A stretch of DNA of 64,000 bases from NCBI RefSeq assembly GCF_005405245.1, contig NZ_BJDR01000009.1, positions 1 through 64,000 on the forward strand, read 5' to 3'. The position numbers were made by a program, and so were the translations under genes. Source of the stretch: Enterococcus nangangensis. Lineage in GTDB: Bacteria; Bacillota; Bacilli; Lactobacillales; Enterococcaceae. The notes below the pieces were generated by a model. That model was given only the letters and a program-made list of their open reading frames with translations. It was not told the origin of the DNA and did no database searches. Shown piece by piece: positions 26,408 through 34,965 of this stretch (its first letter is position 1; each line of letters opens with the position of its first letter).

Positions 26408-28021
26408 CTAGGCGCCTTCTTTTAAATCCCGTTGGCGGTAACCAAAATAACCCGCGATAATCAAAAGGACACTGACGATCGTAATGGTGGCAAAAGTTGG
26501 TAAATCAAAATCAGCCACTGGTAAGCGAGGCAGCCAACTTTGGACCGCTGTTTTGTTTAACCAGTCCGGCAAGTCTAAAATACCGGCAAAATAATTTAAG
26601 ACGAAAGAATAACCGAGATAAGCGTAAACGACTTTTCCTAGCTTAGGGTAAAAACCTAAGGCTAAAGCGGCTAAAGCAATCGTAAATAAAAGGGCAGGGA
26701 AAAAGTTAAAGCCGGCCGCCATAAAATCTCCCAGCGTCATAGTGGATTTGCCCGCCATAACACTCAGGGCGGTTCCCCCTAGACCAACGACCGCTGCTAA
26801 GATACTAAGGAGACCGGCGCCCACAGCTAAACCAATGCTAGTCCAAAATAATTTGCCACGAGTCATGCGCGTACACCAAAATTGGGCCAAGTTACCACGA
26901 CTCTCTTCAGCAGACAGGCGATTGACAATGGCAATTGGCAAAATACAAGCCAAAACAATCATCACCATCATAATGGTGCTAGTGAAAGATGCCTCCAAGC
27001 TAGAATTAGTAGCTGTAAACATTTGTTGCAACAGTTCATTACTTTCTAAGAAGGTTTGCATATCACCGTAAATAGAACCATAGGCTGCTCCTAAAATCAG
27101 GTAAGCTACCAGCCAAGCAATAATAATCCCGCGGTTCAAACGGAAGAAAAGTCCCGATGTAGAAAGCAAAGATTTTTTAGCATGAGCACGACCTGCCCAC
27201 TCAGGCAAATAGCCAGCCCCCATATCGCGTTTCCCTTCTAAAGCAAAGGCTGCCAGCACTACGACGACTGTAAAAAGTAGCCCATAAAGAATGGGTAACC
27301 AACTATTTTTCGTAAAAGGATAGGTGAGGTAAGTCCAGCCCATGGGATTAAACATGGATAAAGCGACATCAGAAATATCCGTGGTGCCGCGCAAAATATA
27401 AAGGAGGCCGACAATCCCTAAAGAAGCACCCGTAGCACCAGCAGCAGTGGCAAAAATTTGGGCCATCACTAGTGCAAGGGCCGCGCCGATGATGCCGGCT
27501 ATTGTAAGGCTGGCTCCAAATAAGAGGGAACCTGGTAAATCAATACTCGCTACGCCAAAACTCACCATGACACCGGCGGTAAAAAGTCCTAAGAGGACAT
27601 TGATAATCACGGCTTCCAATAAAACGGCTAAGGAATTTGCTTGGCGTCCAACGGCAAAAGAACGTACCAATTCCGTGAGTCCTTGATCTTCTTCTTTGCG
27701 GGTATGACCCACCACGTGCATGATGGTAATAATCATGGCAAAAAGTCCGCAGAACAACAACATTAAATGCGCGTACATCGCCCCTAACGTATAGTCAGCT
27801 CCACTGGTGACAGGGGTCGGCCCCACCATAGAAATCATGGCGGGATTTTGCATCGTTTCAAACATCCCTAAAGCGCCGTCCCCTTTAGCAATTTCTTCAA
27901 AGGCGGGGACGTAAGCGCCGGCGAAAAGCCCCAGACCCGCCACCCAAATAATTATTTTTTTCCAATCCCGTTTAAAATATTGGGCAAATAAAATAAACCA
28001 GGATGCAAATTTTTCTTTCAT
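26408..28021 (-). CDS. ABC exporter permease (polyketide-antibiotic exporter type)
   Basis: A 537-residue membrane protein with about twelve helices in two similar halves, resembling the TnrB3-like permeases of antibiotic or drug exporters. Visible segments include HVVGHTRKEEDQGLTELVRSF and the similar NRLSAEESRGNLAQFWCTRMTRGKLF in the second half. These are the cytoplasmic loops expected to contact the ATPase. The ATG at 28021 is preferred over an upstream ATG because GGAGGAG precedes it. It pairs with the ATPase gene 25 nt upstream and with the divergent TetR gene. Confidence 0.85.
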   Translation of the reverse strand: MKEKFASWFILFAQYFKRDWKKIIIWVAGLGLFAGAYVPAFEEIAKGDGALGMFETMQNPAMISMVGPTPVTSGADYTLGAMYAHLMLLFCGLFAMIITIMHVVGHTRKEEDQGLTELVRSFAVGRQANSLAVLLEAVIINVLLGLFTAGVMVSFGVASIDLPGSLLFGASLTIAGIIGAALALVMAQIFATAAGATGASLGIVGLLYILRGTTDISDVALSMFNPMGWTYLTYPFTKNSWLPILYGLLFTVVVVLAAFALEGKRDMGAGYLPEWAGRAHAKKSLLSTSGLFFRLNRGIIIAWLVAYLILGAAYGSIYGDMQTFLESNELLQQMFTATNSSLEASFTSTIMMVMIVLACILPIAIVNRLSAEESRGNLAQFWCTRMTRGKLFWTSIGLAVGAGLLSILAAVVGLGGTALSVMAGKSTMTLGDFMAAGFNFFPALLFTIALAALALGFYPKLGKVVYAYLGYSFVLNYFAGILDLPDWLNKTAVQSWLPRLPVADFDLPTFATITIVSVLLIIAGYFGYRQRDLKEGA

Positions 28022-28045
28022 GATATTTTCTCCTCCCATTCCTGG

Positions 28046-28927
28046 TTACCCTTGATAGTGGCGCATAAAGAGGTCTTCCAGCGTCGGGGGAACAGATTCA
28101 AATTTTTTCACGCCTAATTTGGTGGCTTCCTCCAAGACGCCATTGAGGTGTTGATTATCGACAGAAAAGACCGCGTGACTACCTGTTTGTTTGAAATCGT
28201 GCACGCCAGGAACATTTGCCATGGCGGCAACATCTGCTGTGGTTTCCACCGTCACAGTCGAGCGGGTTAAATGACGCAACTCGTCCAATGTGCCCGCTTC
28301 CACCACGCGACCTTGACGAATAATCACGACTTTATCGGCTAAGCGTTCCACTTCACTTAAAATGTGGGAAGAAAGGAGAATCGCTTTACCAGCGTTTTTA
28401 ATCTCTTCAACTTCTTCTTGAAAGACAATTTCCATTAAAGGATCCAAACCAGAGGTAGGTTCATCTAAAATATAAAGATCAGAATCTACGGAAAGAGCGG
28501 CGATTAAACCGACTTTCTGCCGGTTCCCTTTTGAATAGCTCTTGGCTTTCTTCTTGGGATCCAGTTCAAAACGTTCAATGAGCCGGTCGCGCTTTGCTTG
28601 ATTGCCACCGCCGTGGAGCTTCATGAATAAATCAATGATTTCGCCACCAGTCAGGTTGCCCCACAAGGCTACATCCCCAGGAACGTAAGAAACCCGTTTA
28701 TGGATAGCCAAACTTTCTTGCCACACATCTTTACCAAAGATGGTAGCACTACCGCCACTACGATTGATAATTCCTAATAACGTGCGAATCGTGGTAGATT
28801 TACCAGCACCATTTGGCCCGATGAACCCTACGACACTACCCGCTTCTATAGTGAAGGTAACGTCATGGAGGGCTTGGAATTTACCAAATTTTTTTTGCAG
28901 CCCTTGAATCTTAACAATTTCGGTCAT
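28046..28927 (-). CDS. ABC transporter ATP-binding protein
   Basis: A 293-residue ATPase of the drug-exporter (DrrA/CcmA-like) group. Walker A is GPNGAGKST, the signature reads YSKGNRQKVGL (degenerate SKGNRQK form, common in this group), Walker B is LYILDEPTSGLDP and the switch His is in LLSSHILSEVERL. A C-terminal regulatory extension (about 220-293) ends LEDLFMRHY. It powers the permease encoded next to it. Two ATGs fit the AAAGGAG site (28933 and 28927); the second has the better spacing. First gene of the unit under the TTGACT/TAATAT promoter. Confidence 0.92.
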   Translation of the reverse strand: MTEIVKIQGLQKKFGKFQALHDVTFTIEAGSVVGFIGPNGAGKSTTIRTLLGIINRSGGSATIFGKDVWQESLAIHKRVSYVPGDVALWGNLTGGEIIDLFMKLHGGGNQAKRDRLIERFELDPKKKAKSYSKGNRQKVGLIAALSVDSDLYILDEPTSGLDPLMEIVFQEEVEEIKNAGKAILLSSHILSEVERLADKVVIIRQGRVVEAGTLDELRHLTRSTVTVETTADVAAMANVPGVHDFKQTGSHAVFSVDNQHLNGVLEEATKLGVKKFESVPPTLEDLFMRHYQG

Positions 28928-28952
28928 GATCATGAACTCCTTTGATTTTAAA

Positions 28953-28974
28953 ATTAAATCTTTTTTTAATTTTA
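28953..28974. repeat. Inverted repeat in the ABC operon leader
   Basis: AAAATTAAA and TTTAATTTT flank a T-rich spacer just upstream of the ATPase gene. It may be a second repressor site or an RNA hairpin near the ribosome site; it is AT-rich enough to arise by chance. Confidence 0.35.
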
Positions 28975-28997
28975 GTTCATAACTATTGCTAGAAGCC

Positions 28998-29012
28998 TTA
29001 GTTTTAAACTAA
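28998..29012. promoter_or_regulatory. Candidate TetR-family operator
   Basis: TTAGTTTTAAACTAA is a 7-1-7 palindrome. It lies about 20-35 bp downstream of the ABC-operon -10 (TAATAT at 29036-29031 on the minus strand), in the gap shared with the divergent tetR-like gene. Confidence 0.55.
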
Positions 29013-29030
29013 AATATCTTTATGAGTTAA

Positions 29031-29059
29031 ATATTATCGACTGCCAGCTGAGAAGTCAA
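29031..29059 (-). promoter_or_regulatory. Promoter of the ABC exporter operon
   Basis: On the minus strand TTGACT (29059-29054), 17 nt and TAATAT (29036-29031), reading toward the ATPase gene. The leader of about 100 nt carries the palindrome at 28998. Confidence 0.7.
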
Positions 29060-29185
29060 CTAACTTTTACGAGAGTTCTGGACTGAAAAACGCGGCGCGA
29101 GGGGAAGCGAGACTTTTCGCGCTAAAGTTTTGAACTCACGATTAAAAATTTTTTTGGCTGAGGTGGCGCTTACGGAGGATTTTCC

Positions 29186-29782
29186 ATGAATGGTTTTGAA
29201 AAACGGACAGCCGCTAAAAAAGAACAAATTGTAGCAGCGACTTTTGACTTAATGAAAGCAAGTGCCAGCGGTGATTTTGCGATGGAAGAAGTGGCGGAAA
29301 AAGCCGGGGTCAGTAAAACATCTATTTTTAAATATTTCGGCACGAAAGAACAATTAAAAGTAGAAGTCTTTCGCCAATACATTGAAACGATTCGCTCAGG
29401 TGTTCGGAAAATTATTGATTTGGATCGCCCTTACGAAGAAACGATGGCAGAAATGCTCCGTTTTGAATTAGACTTGGTGAATCAGTCGGGGAATAGTTTT
29501 TATTTAAGCCTGATGTCGTATATGTCGGAAAAAGGTTCCGATGGTTTGTCCCGCATTATGGAAGACTACGTCGTAGAAAGTTATCATATGATGTTGGATC
29601 TTTTTCACCGGGGACGTAAAGAAGGCAAAGTAGACTGGCATTATTCAGATGAGTTTTTAATGATGTACTTTCAAACTTTGGCCGGCGGTATCTCTAACCC
29701 GGGAATTTATCAAAAGATGTTGCCCTATTCCCATGAGTGGATTCAAGTGGTGTTGCAGGGCTTAGCGCCGCGGGAGAAATAA
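29186..29782 (+). CDS. TetR/AcrR-family transcriptional regulator
   Basis: A 198-residue TetR-family repressor. Residues about 10-55 form the DNA-binding domain (KKEQIVAATFDLMKAS, then MEEVAEKAGVSKTSIFKYFGTKEQL). The helical C-terminal part is the ligand and dimer domain. The ATG follows ACGGAGGA. It is divergent from the ABC exporter genes and most likely controls them, perhaps through the palindrome at 28998. The inducer is unknown. Confidence 0.93.
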   Translation: MNGFEKRTAAKKEQIVAATFDLMKASASGDFAMEEVAEKAGVSKTSIFKYFGTKEQLKVEVFRQYIETIRSGVRKIIDLDRPYEETMAEMLRFELDLVNQSGNSFYLSLMSYMSEKGSDGLSRIMEDYVVESYHMMLDLFHRGRKEGKVDWHYSDEFLMMYFQTLAGGISNPGIYQKMLPYSHEWIQVVLQGLAPREK

Positions 29783-29809
29783 TAGTAGAAAAAAACTTAA
29801 TTTTTTCTC

Positions 29810-29837
29810 AAAAAGCCCTCATTTCTACGGCTTTTTT
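29810..29837 (+). terminator. Terminator after the tetR-like gene
   Basis: AAAAAGCC and GGCTTTTTT flank an 11-nt loop; the short GC stem is followed by six T residues. Confidence 0.75.
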
Positions 29838-29857
29838 CAAAAAAAATTTAATTAGCG

Positions 29858-29866
29858 TGGTACAAT
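29858..29866 (+). promoter_or_regulatory. Extended -10 promoter of the DUF1827 gene
   Basis: TGGTACAAT lies about 48 nt before the ATG; the -35 is weak. Confidence 0.5.
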
Positions 29867-29913
29867 TAACGTAGCAGTTTTTAGGCAATTTATTTTGAGG
29901 TAGGTGTTTGAAA

Positions 29914-30258
29914 ATGAAGTTAGTAGAAAGTCCCTTGACGTCCAACTTAGATTTGCGCCAGGCCTTCCCTAATGTAGTGAATTTTATTAATCGGAAGATG
30001 ACGGTGAAATTTTTTAAACGCTACACCTTAAATTACAACCAAGTACTCCTGGCCGATACCTATGAAGAAGTGGTGGTCTTTATGGTGAACCACAAGAAAA
30101 AAGTAGGGGAAGACGAGATTCAATATTTGATTAGTAATTTATTGGCCGTGACCGAAACCGAAGTAGAAATTATTCGGGATGAAAAAGCCCGCTTAATTGG
30201 CGAAGGTTATCCAATTCCGCAAGATGTGAAAGACATTGTTTTAATTCGTAAAAAGTAG
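29914..30258 (+). CDS. DUF1827 family protein
   Basis: A 114-residue protein resembling DUF1827, a small family largely restricted to Lactobacillales and of unknown function. It starts MKLVESPLTSNL and has the VLLADTYEEVVVFMVNHKKKV strand pair and an acidic middle. The ATG at 29914 is used because GAGGTAGGTG precedes it; an in-frame TTG 6 nt upstream is less likely. It has its own promoter and lies just before the lysine riboswitch, without an obvious terminator in between. Confidence 0.75.
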   Translation: MKLVESPLTSNLDLRQAFPNVVNFINRKMTVKFFKRYTLNYNQVLLADTYEEVVVFMVNHKKKVGEDEIQYLISNLLAVTETEVEIIRDEKARLIGEGYPIPQDVKDIVLIRKK

Positions 30259-30303
30259 TTTTCTTAAAATTTTGAAAAGTTAATTGAAAATTTTCTTTAG
30301 TGC

Positions 30304-30332
30304 TAGACATGGGCGCCCCTTAGTGCTATAGT
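30304..30332 (+). promoter_or_regulatory. Promoter of the lysine operon
   Basis: TAGACA, 17 nt and TATAGT, with TGC before the -10. The RNA would start just ahead of the riboswitch. Confidence 0.7.
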
Positions 30333-30350
30333 AACGGTACAATTTAATCA

Positions 30351-30489
30351 GAGGTAGCAATGCAAATGAGTAACTTACAAGAGAAGGCATTCGTTGAGAG
30401 TAAGTGAAAGGTAACCATTGCCGAACGTGTAATTGCTGGCGAGCATTATGCGTGGGGGTGTCTGGGAAAACCGACATCACTCCTACTTA
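30351..30489 (+). ncRNA. Lysine riboswitch (L box) aptamer
   Basis: The sequence shows the conserved L-box core: GAGGTAGCAATGCAAATGAG at the start, GAAAGGTAACCATTGCCGAA in the middle and TGTCTGGGAAAACCGACATC near the end. Stem P1 forms from AGGTAG (30352-30357) with CTACTT (30483-30488). It lies directly before a nine-gene lysine operon. Confidence 0.92.
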
Positions 30490-30493
30490 AATA

Positions 30494-30563
30494 AGTAGAG
30501 GCGCTAGATTTAACCTAATGACTTTTTTAGTGCCTACTCCCTTGATGGATAGGCACTTTTTTT
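30494..30563 (+). terminator. Lysine riboswitch expression platform
   Basis: The terminator stem is AGTGCCTA (30529-30536) with TAGGCACT (30550-30557) and a T-run. A competing antiterminator is visible: AGTAG-A-GGCGCTA (30494-30506) can pair with TAGTGCCTACT (30528-30538). This fits transcription attenuation when lysine is high. The rest of the 30259-30615 gap (30564-30600) shows only the lysA ribosome site. Confidence 0.85.
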
Positions 30564-30615
30564 AGGTCAGCTGAGAAATTTAAGCGTACTAACAACACTA
30601 AAGGATGAGACGAAG

Positions 30616-31866
30616 ATGAGTGAATTATTGCTTGGAGGCGTGAAAGCCACCACTTTGGCCAAAGAATACCAAACCCCGTTGTATGTTTTTGATGAAGATA
30701 AAATTGTTGGCATGATGCAAGCGTATATTAAAAACTTTAAGTCAGAAGAATTTGCGACCAAGGTTTTATACGCGTCAAAAGCGTTTCAAACGGTGGCCGT
30801 CATTAATTTGGCAGCCAGCCAAGGGTTAGGGTTAGATGTCGTGAGTGGCGGCGAAATTTTTACCGCTTTAAAATCGCAAATGCCCAAGGAAAAAATTTAT
30901 TTTCATGGCAACAATAAAACGCCGCAAGAACTAGAATTTTTTGTGGAAAGTGGCTTAACACATGTAGTTTGTGATAATATGATGGAGGCTAGGCTTTTAG
31001 CAAATCTTGCTGAAAAAGCCCAAAGAACCATTTCCGTGATGTTGCGTTTGAATGTGGGCATCGATGCTCACACCCACGAATACATCAACACAGCCTTTAT
31101 CGATTCTAAATTTGGCATGAGTTATGAGAGTGCTGAATGTCAACAGACATTGGCCGCCATTGCGGCTAGTCCTTACTTAGTTTTAGAAGGCTTCCATGCC
31201 CATATTGGCTCACAGATTTTTGAAATGACAGCTTGGCGGGCAGAAATTGACAAGTTAGTTAGCTATTTAAAAGATTTTTCCGAAACATTAACGTTAAATA
31301 TTGGTGGCGGCTTTGGTATTCATTATGTGGATAGCGACCGACCTCTAGCACCAGATGAAACAGCACGGGAATTAATCGCCTATACCGAAAAAGCGCTGGC
31401 GAAAGCACAACAAAAAATTGCGACCTTAATCATTGAACCGGGTAGAAGTTTAGTGGGAGAAGCTGGTACGACGCTTTATACGGTAGGCTTTGAGAAAAAA
31501 ACACCCCATAAGCATTATCTTTTTGTCGATGGCGGCATGACGGATAATATCCGCCCCGCACTTTATCAAGCGGAATATCAATGTGATATTGCTAACCGCC
31601 TGGACGCTCCTAAAACACAAGCGGTGACGGTGGCCGGCAAATTATGTGAGTCCGGCGATGTTTTAATTAAAAATGCCAACTTACCAACGTGTGTAGCTGG
31701 TGATATTTTAGCTGTCTACTCCACCGGCGCTTATGGCTATTCCATGAGTAGTAACTACAATCGGGCTTTAACACCAGCCGTCGTCTTCGTCAAAGACGGT
31801 CAAAGCCGGTTGGTGGTGAAACGACAAACGTATTTAGACCTTTTAAGAAATGAAGTGATGGATTGA
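30616..31866 (+). CDS. lysA: Diaminopimelate decarboxylase
   Basis: A 416-residue PLP enzyme of fold type III that makes lysine from meso-diaminopimelate, the last step of the pathway. The PLP lysine is in VLYASKAFQT (Lys55). Other marks are GFHAHIGSQIF, LNIGGGFGIHY, EPGRSLVGEAG, the CESGDVL loop and GAYGYSMSSNYN. The ATG follows AAAGGATGAGA. As the first gene after the lysine riboswitch it is under lysine feedback together with the eight genes behind it. Confidence 0.97.
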   Translation: MSELLLGGVKATTLAKEYQTPLYVFDEDKIVGMMQAYIKNFKSEEFATKVLYASKAFQTVAVINLAASQGLGLDVVSGGEIFTALKSQMPKEKIYFHGNNKTPQELEFFVESGLTHVVCDNMMEARLLANLAEKAQRTISVMLRLNVGIDAHTHEYINTAFIDSKFGMSYESAECQQTLAAIAASPYLVLEGFHAHIGSQIFEMTAWRAEIDKLVSYLKDFSETLTLNIGGGFGIHYVDSDRPLAPDETARELIAYTEKALAKAQQKIATLIIEPGRSLVGEAGTTLYTVGFEKKTPHKHYLFVDGGMTDNIRPALYQAEYQCDIANRLDAPKTQAVTVAGKLCESGDVLIKNANLPTCVAGDILAVYSTGAYGYSMSSNYNRALTPAVVFVKDGQSRLVVKRQTYLDLLRNEVMD

Positions 31867-32666
31867 AAGTAGCAAAATACAATGGTCTAGGAAATGACTT
31901 TGTCATGCTAGACTACGATGCTTTGGCAGATTACTCTGCTTTAGCTGAAAAATTATGTAACGATCCACAGTTTGATACCGATGGTTTAATTGCAGTAAAA
32001 ACCGATCCTTTAGAAATGATTTATTACAATCGTGATGGTAGTCGCGCTAGCATGTGTGGTAATGGCATTCGTTGTTTTGCCAAGTATTGCGTGGATCACA
32101 ATTTAGTCAATGAAAAAGTTTTCCCCGTAGAAACTTTAGCGGGCACCATGATTGTTCATCTTGAAAGCTTGGAACCTTTCCATTGCAGCGTCAATATGGG
32201 GCGCCCTGCCTACGATACTGAAAAATTAGGTTTACCCAAAGGCCAAGTTTTAACGAACTTTAGCTTAGAGATTGCTGGTGCGCCAGTGACGATGTCCAGT
32301 GTCTTTATGGGGACGATTCATACTGTCGTTTTTGTGGAAGATCCGATAGCTGAGCTTTCTTTAGAACGAGGCAATTTAATTTGTCATCATCCTTTATTTA
32401 GTCAACAAACCAATGTCAACTTTGTCCACGTGTTAAATGACCACGAGTTAGTCGTGCGGACTTTTGAACGAGGCGTGGGGTGGACGTTAGCTTGCGGCAC
32501 TGGCTGCTGTGCGAGTTATGTAGTTGCCCGGGATTTAGGAAAAATTAAAACCGGAGCAACGAATCTTTACTTAGAACGTGGTCCGTTAGTTGTCAGTGGT
32601 ACGCAAGAAATTACCATGGCCGGACCAGCTGAATTCGAATTTGAAAAAGAGGTGGAGACATGTTAA
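31863..32666 (+). CDS. dapF: Diaminopimelate epimerase
   Basis: A 267-residue enzyme that converts LL- to meso-diaminopimelate. The two catalytic cysteines are in SMCGNGIRC (Cys65) and TLACGTGCCAS (Cys211). The N-terminal KYNGLGNDFV is typical. The only sensible start is TTG at 31863, overlapping the lysA stop as TTGA, so translation is probably coupled to lysA; the ribosome site is weak. It overlaps dapA by 7 nt. Confidence 0.96.
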   Translation: MKVAKYNGLGNDFVMLDYDALADYSALAEKLCNDPQFDTDGLIAVKTDPLEMIYYNRDGSRASMCGNGIRCFAKYCVDHNLVNEKVFPVETLAGTMIVHLESLEPFHCSVNMGRPAYDTEKLGLPKGQVLTNFSLEIAGAPVTMSSVFMGTIHTVVFVEDPIAELSLERGNLICHHPLFSQQTNVNFVHVLNDHELVVRTFERGVGWTLACGTGCCASYVVARDLGKIKTGATNLYLERGPLVVSGTQEITMAGPAEFEFEKEVETC

Positions 32667-33541
32667 CCGGTTCAATCGTGGCACTAATTACGCCCATGAA
32701 AGAAGATTTATCCGTTAATTATGAAAAACTTGCCGAATTAATTGAATGGCATATTGCACAACAAACAGACTGTCTATTGGTTTTAGGGACAACTGGGGAA
32801 TCCCCAACTTTAAGCTCTGACGAAGAAAGTGAAATCGTGCGCTTTACTCTGGAAAAAGTCGCCGGCCGGATTCCGGTGATGGTGGGAAGCGGCAGTAATG
32901 CAACAGCTCAAGCAGTAGCGAAGAGCCAGGAGTTTGCCCAATTAGGTGCCGATTACTTATTGGTGATTACCCCTTATTACAACAAGACTTCACCTCGCGG
33001 CTTGTTGCAACACTTTACGACAATTGCCCAAAGTGTCGATAAACCGATTATCTTATATAACGTACCAAGTCGAACGGGGATGAATATTCCCCTTGATGTT
33101 TTAAAAGAAGTGGCTAAAATTCCTAACATTGTGGGAATCAAAGAAGCTTCTGGTGATTTAGGCTACTTGATGCAAGTAGCGACTTTATTAAATGATAACT
33201 TCGCCCTTTATTCTGGTAATGACGATATGGTCCTGCCAATTCTTTCGTTAGGCGGAGCTGGCGTCATTAGTGTTTGGGCCAACTTAATGCCTAAGACCGT
33301 CCACGAGATGGTGCAAAACTTTAAAGAGGGAAAAAGCGCTGCAGCTTTGGCAACGCAATTAAAACATTTACCCTTAATTGATGCTTTGTTTAGTGAAACC
33401 AATCCGATTCCCATTAAAGCAGCACTAAATATTGCCGGGAAAAATGTCGGCTCATTGCGTTTACCTTTAGTGGATTTAAGTCCTAGTCATTATGAACATT
33501 TAAAAGCAGAAATGGCTAAACTAGAGGAGGAACAAGCATGA
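32660..33541 (+). CDS. dapA: 4-hydroxy-tetrahydrodipicolinate synthase
   Basis: A 293-residue TIM-barrel aldolase that joins aspartate semialdehyde and pyruvate, the first step specific to lysine. The Schiff-base Lys is in GIKEASGD (Lys161) and the catalytic Tyr is in LYNVPSRTG (Tyr133), with LGTTGESPTL earlier. The ATG lies within the end of dapF after GAGGTGGAG. It overlaps dapB by 4 nt. Confidence 0.97.
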   Translation: MLTGSIVALITPMKEDLSVNYEKLAELIEWHIAQQTDCLLVLGTTGESPTLSSDEESEIVRFTLEKVAGRIPVMVGSGSNATAQAVAKSQEFAQLGADYLLVITPYYNKTSPRGLLQHFTTIAQSVDKPIILYNVPSRTGMNIPLDVLKEVAKIPNIVGIKEASGDLGYLMQVATLLNDNFALYSGNDDMVLPILSLGGAGVISVWANLMPKTVHEMVQNFKEGKSAAALATQLKHLPLIDALFSETNPIPIKAALNIAGKNVGSLRLPLVDLSPSHYEHLKAEMAKLEEEQA

Positions 33542-34254
33542 AAATTGGTTTAGTAGGCGATGGGCAAATGGGGCAAGTCCTCAAAGAATTAATTGCCGTA
33601 GACGATACCGCGCTTTTTCCTAAAACGCCAGTCATGGACGCCGAAGTCTTAGACTATCCAGAAACACCCGCAGTTTTAATTGATTTTTCCCATCCTAATA
33701 ATTTAAAGAAAATTAGTGCCTATGCGCTAGCTCATGAGCTTCCTGTGGTAATTGCCACAACCGGTTACAGTGAAGAACAAATTGCTGAAATTCACGCCTT
33801 AAGTGAAAAAGTACCGGTCCTTTTTAGTGCCAACTTTAGTCTGGGAGTCATTGTGATGAATCGTTTAGTCAAAGAAATGACCCACTATTTAGGTCATGAC
33901 TTTGATATTGAAGTGATTGAACAGCATCACAATAAAAAAATTGATGCGCCATCTGGGACCGCTAAGATGTTAGTAGATACGATAAATGAAGAGCTTCATT
34001 ATAAAGAAGTCCACGGGCGTAGCGGTGTTGCTCCCCGCACAAAACAAGAAATTGGCATTCACTCCGTTCGGGGTGGTACCATTGTAGGACAACACGAAGT
34101 TCTTTTTGCCGGTACGGATGAAACGTTAACTTTAAAACATGAAGCTTTTTCTAAAAAGATTTTTGCCAAAGGCGCTTTAAAGGGTGCTTTATGGGTAACC
34201 ACTAAACCAGCAGCCCTCTATTCCATGGAAGACTGCTTATTCGGAGGTAAATAA
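33538..34254 (+). CDS. dapB: 4-hydroxy-tetrahydrodipicolinate reductase
   Basis: A 238-residue NAD(P)H-dependent reductase acting after DapA. The N-terminal nucleotide-binding loop is [11 protein letters not shown] (a GxGxMG type), and the substrate and catalytic region is [15 protein letters not shown] with the conserved His and Lys residues. It is somewhat shorter than the usual 260-270 residues but has both ends. It starts in an ATGA overlap with dapA, and its stop shares a base with the dapH start. Confidence 0.96.
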   Translation: MKIGLVGDGQMGQVLKELIAVDDTALFPKTPVMDAEVLDYPETPAVLIDFSHPNNLKKISAYALAHELPVVIATTGYSEEQIAEIHALSEKVPVLFSANFSLGVIVMNRLVKEMTHYLGHDFDIEVIEQHHNKKIDAPSGTAKMLVDTINEELHYKEVHGRSGVAPRTKQEIGIHSVRGGTIVGQHEVLFAGTDETLTLKHEAFSKKIFAKGALKGALWVTTKPAALYSMEDCLFGGK

Positions 34255-34949
34255 TGGACGCAAATGAAATTATTAAATTTATTCAAGAATCTAAAAAGCA
34301 AACCCCAGTCAAAGTGTATTTGAACTTAAAAGAAGAAGTTGCTTTTCCTAACTGCCAAGTTTTTGGTCCGACTTTAAGCCCCGTTGTTTTTGGGGATTAC
34401 AGCGATGTAAAACCTGTTTTAGCTAGTCACCAAGCAGCAATTCTTGATGTGGTGATTGAAAATGATAGTCGTAACTCGGCAATTCCGTTATTGGATAAAA
34501 AAGATATTAATGCGCGGATTGAACCTGGAGCGATTATTCGTGACCAAGTGGAAATTGGCAATAACGCCGTCATTATGATGGGGGCCGTGATTAATATCGG
34601 GGCCATCATTGGCGATGCTACCATGATTGATATGGGGGCCATTTTAGGCGGCCGGGCCACTGTGGGGAAACGTTGTCACATTGGGGCTGGTGCTGTTTTA
34701 GCAGGTGTGGTGGAACCGCCTTCTGCTAAACCGGTGGTCATTGAAGATGACGTTTTAGTAGGTGCTAATGCCGTTGTCGTTGAAGGGGTGACCGTTGGGA
34801 AAGGTTCCATTGTTGCTGCGGGGGCCATTGTCTTAGAAGATGTGCCGGAAAATGTGGTTGTCGGCGGGATTCCTGCCCGAATTTTAAAAGTGAAAGATGA
34901 TAAAACAAAACAAAACACGCAAATGATTGATGGTTTGCGGGAATTATAA
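34254..34949 (+). CDS. dapH: Tetrahydrodipicolinate N-acetyltransferase
   Basis: A 231-residue left-handed beta-helix acyltransferase. Residues about 85-200 carry hexapeptide repeats such as [20 protein letters not shown] and [11 protein letters not shown]. The N-terminal part ([21 protein letters not shown]) is the DapH type that uses acetyl-CoA, not the succinyl-CoA DapD type. This and the next downstream enzymes define the N-acetyl branch used by Bacillus and relatives. The start ATG overlaps the dapB stop by one base. Confidence 0.95.
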   Translation: MDANEIIKFIQESKKQTPVKVYLNLKEEVAFPNCQVFGPTLSPVVFGDYSDVKPVLASHQAAILDVVIENDSRNSAIPLLDKKDINARIEPGAIIRDQVEIGNNAVIMMGAVINIGAIIGDATMIDMGAILGGRATVGKRCHIGAGAVLAGVVEPPSAKPVVIEDDVLVGANAVVVEGVTVGKGSIVAAGAIVLEDVPENVVVGGIPARILKVKDDKTKQNTQMIDGLREL

Positions 34950-34965
34950 AAAAGGTCGGGAAGAA

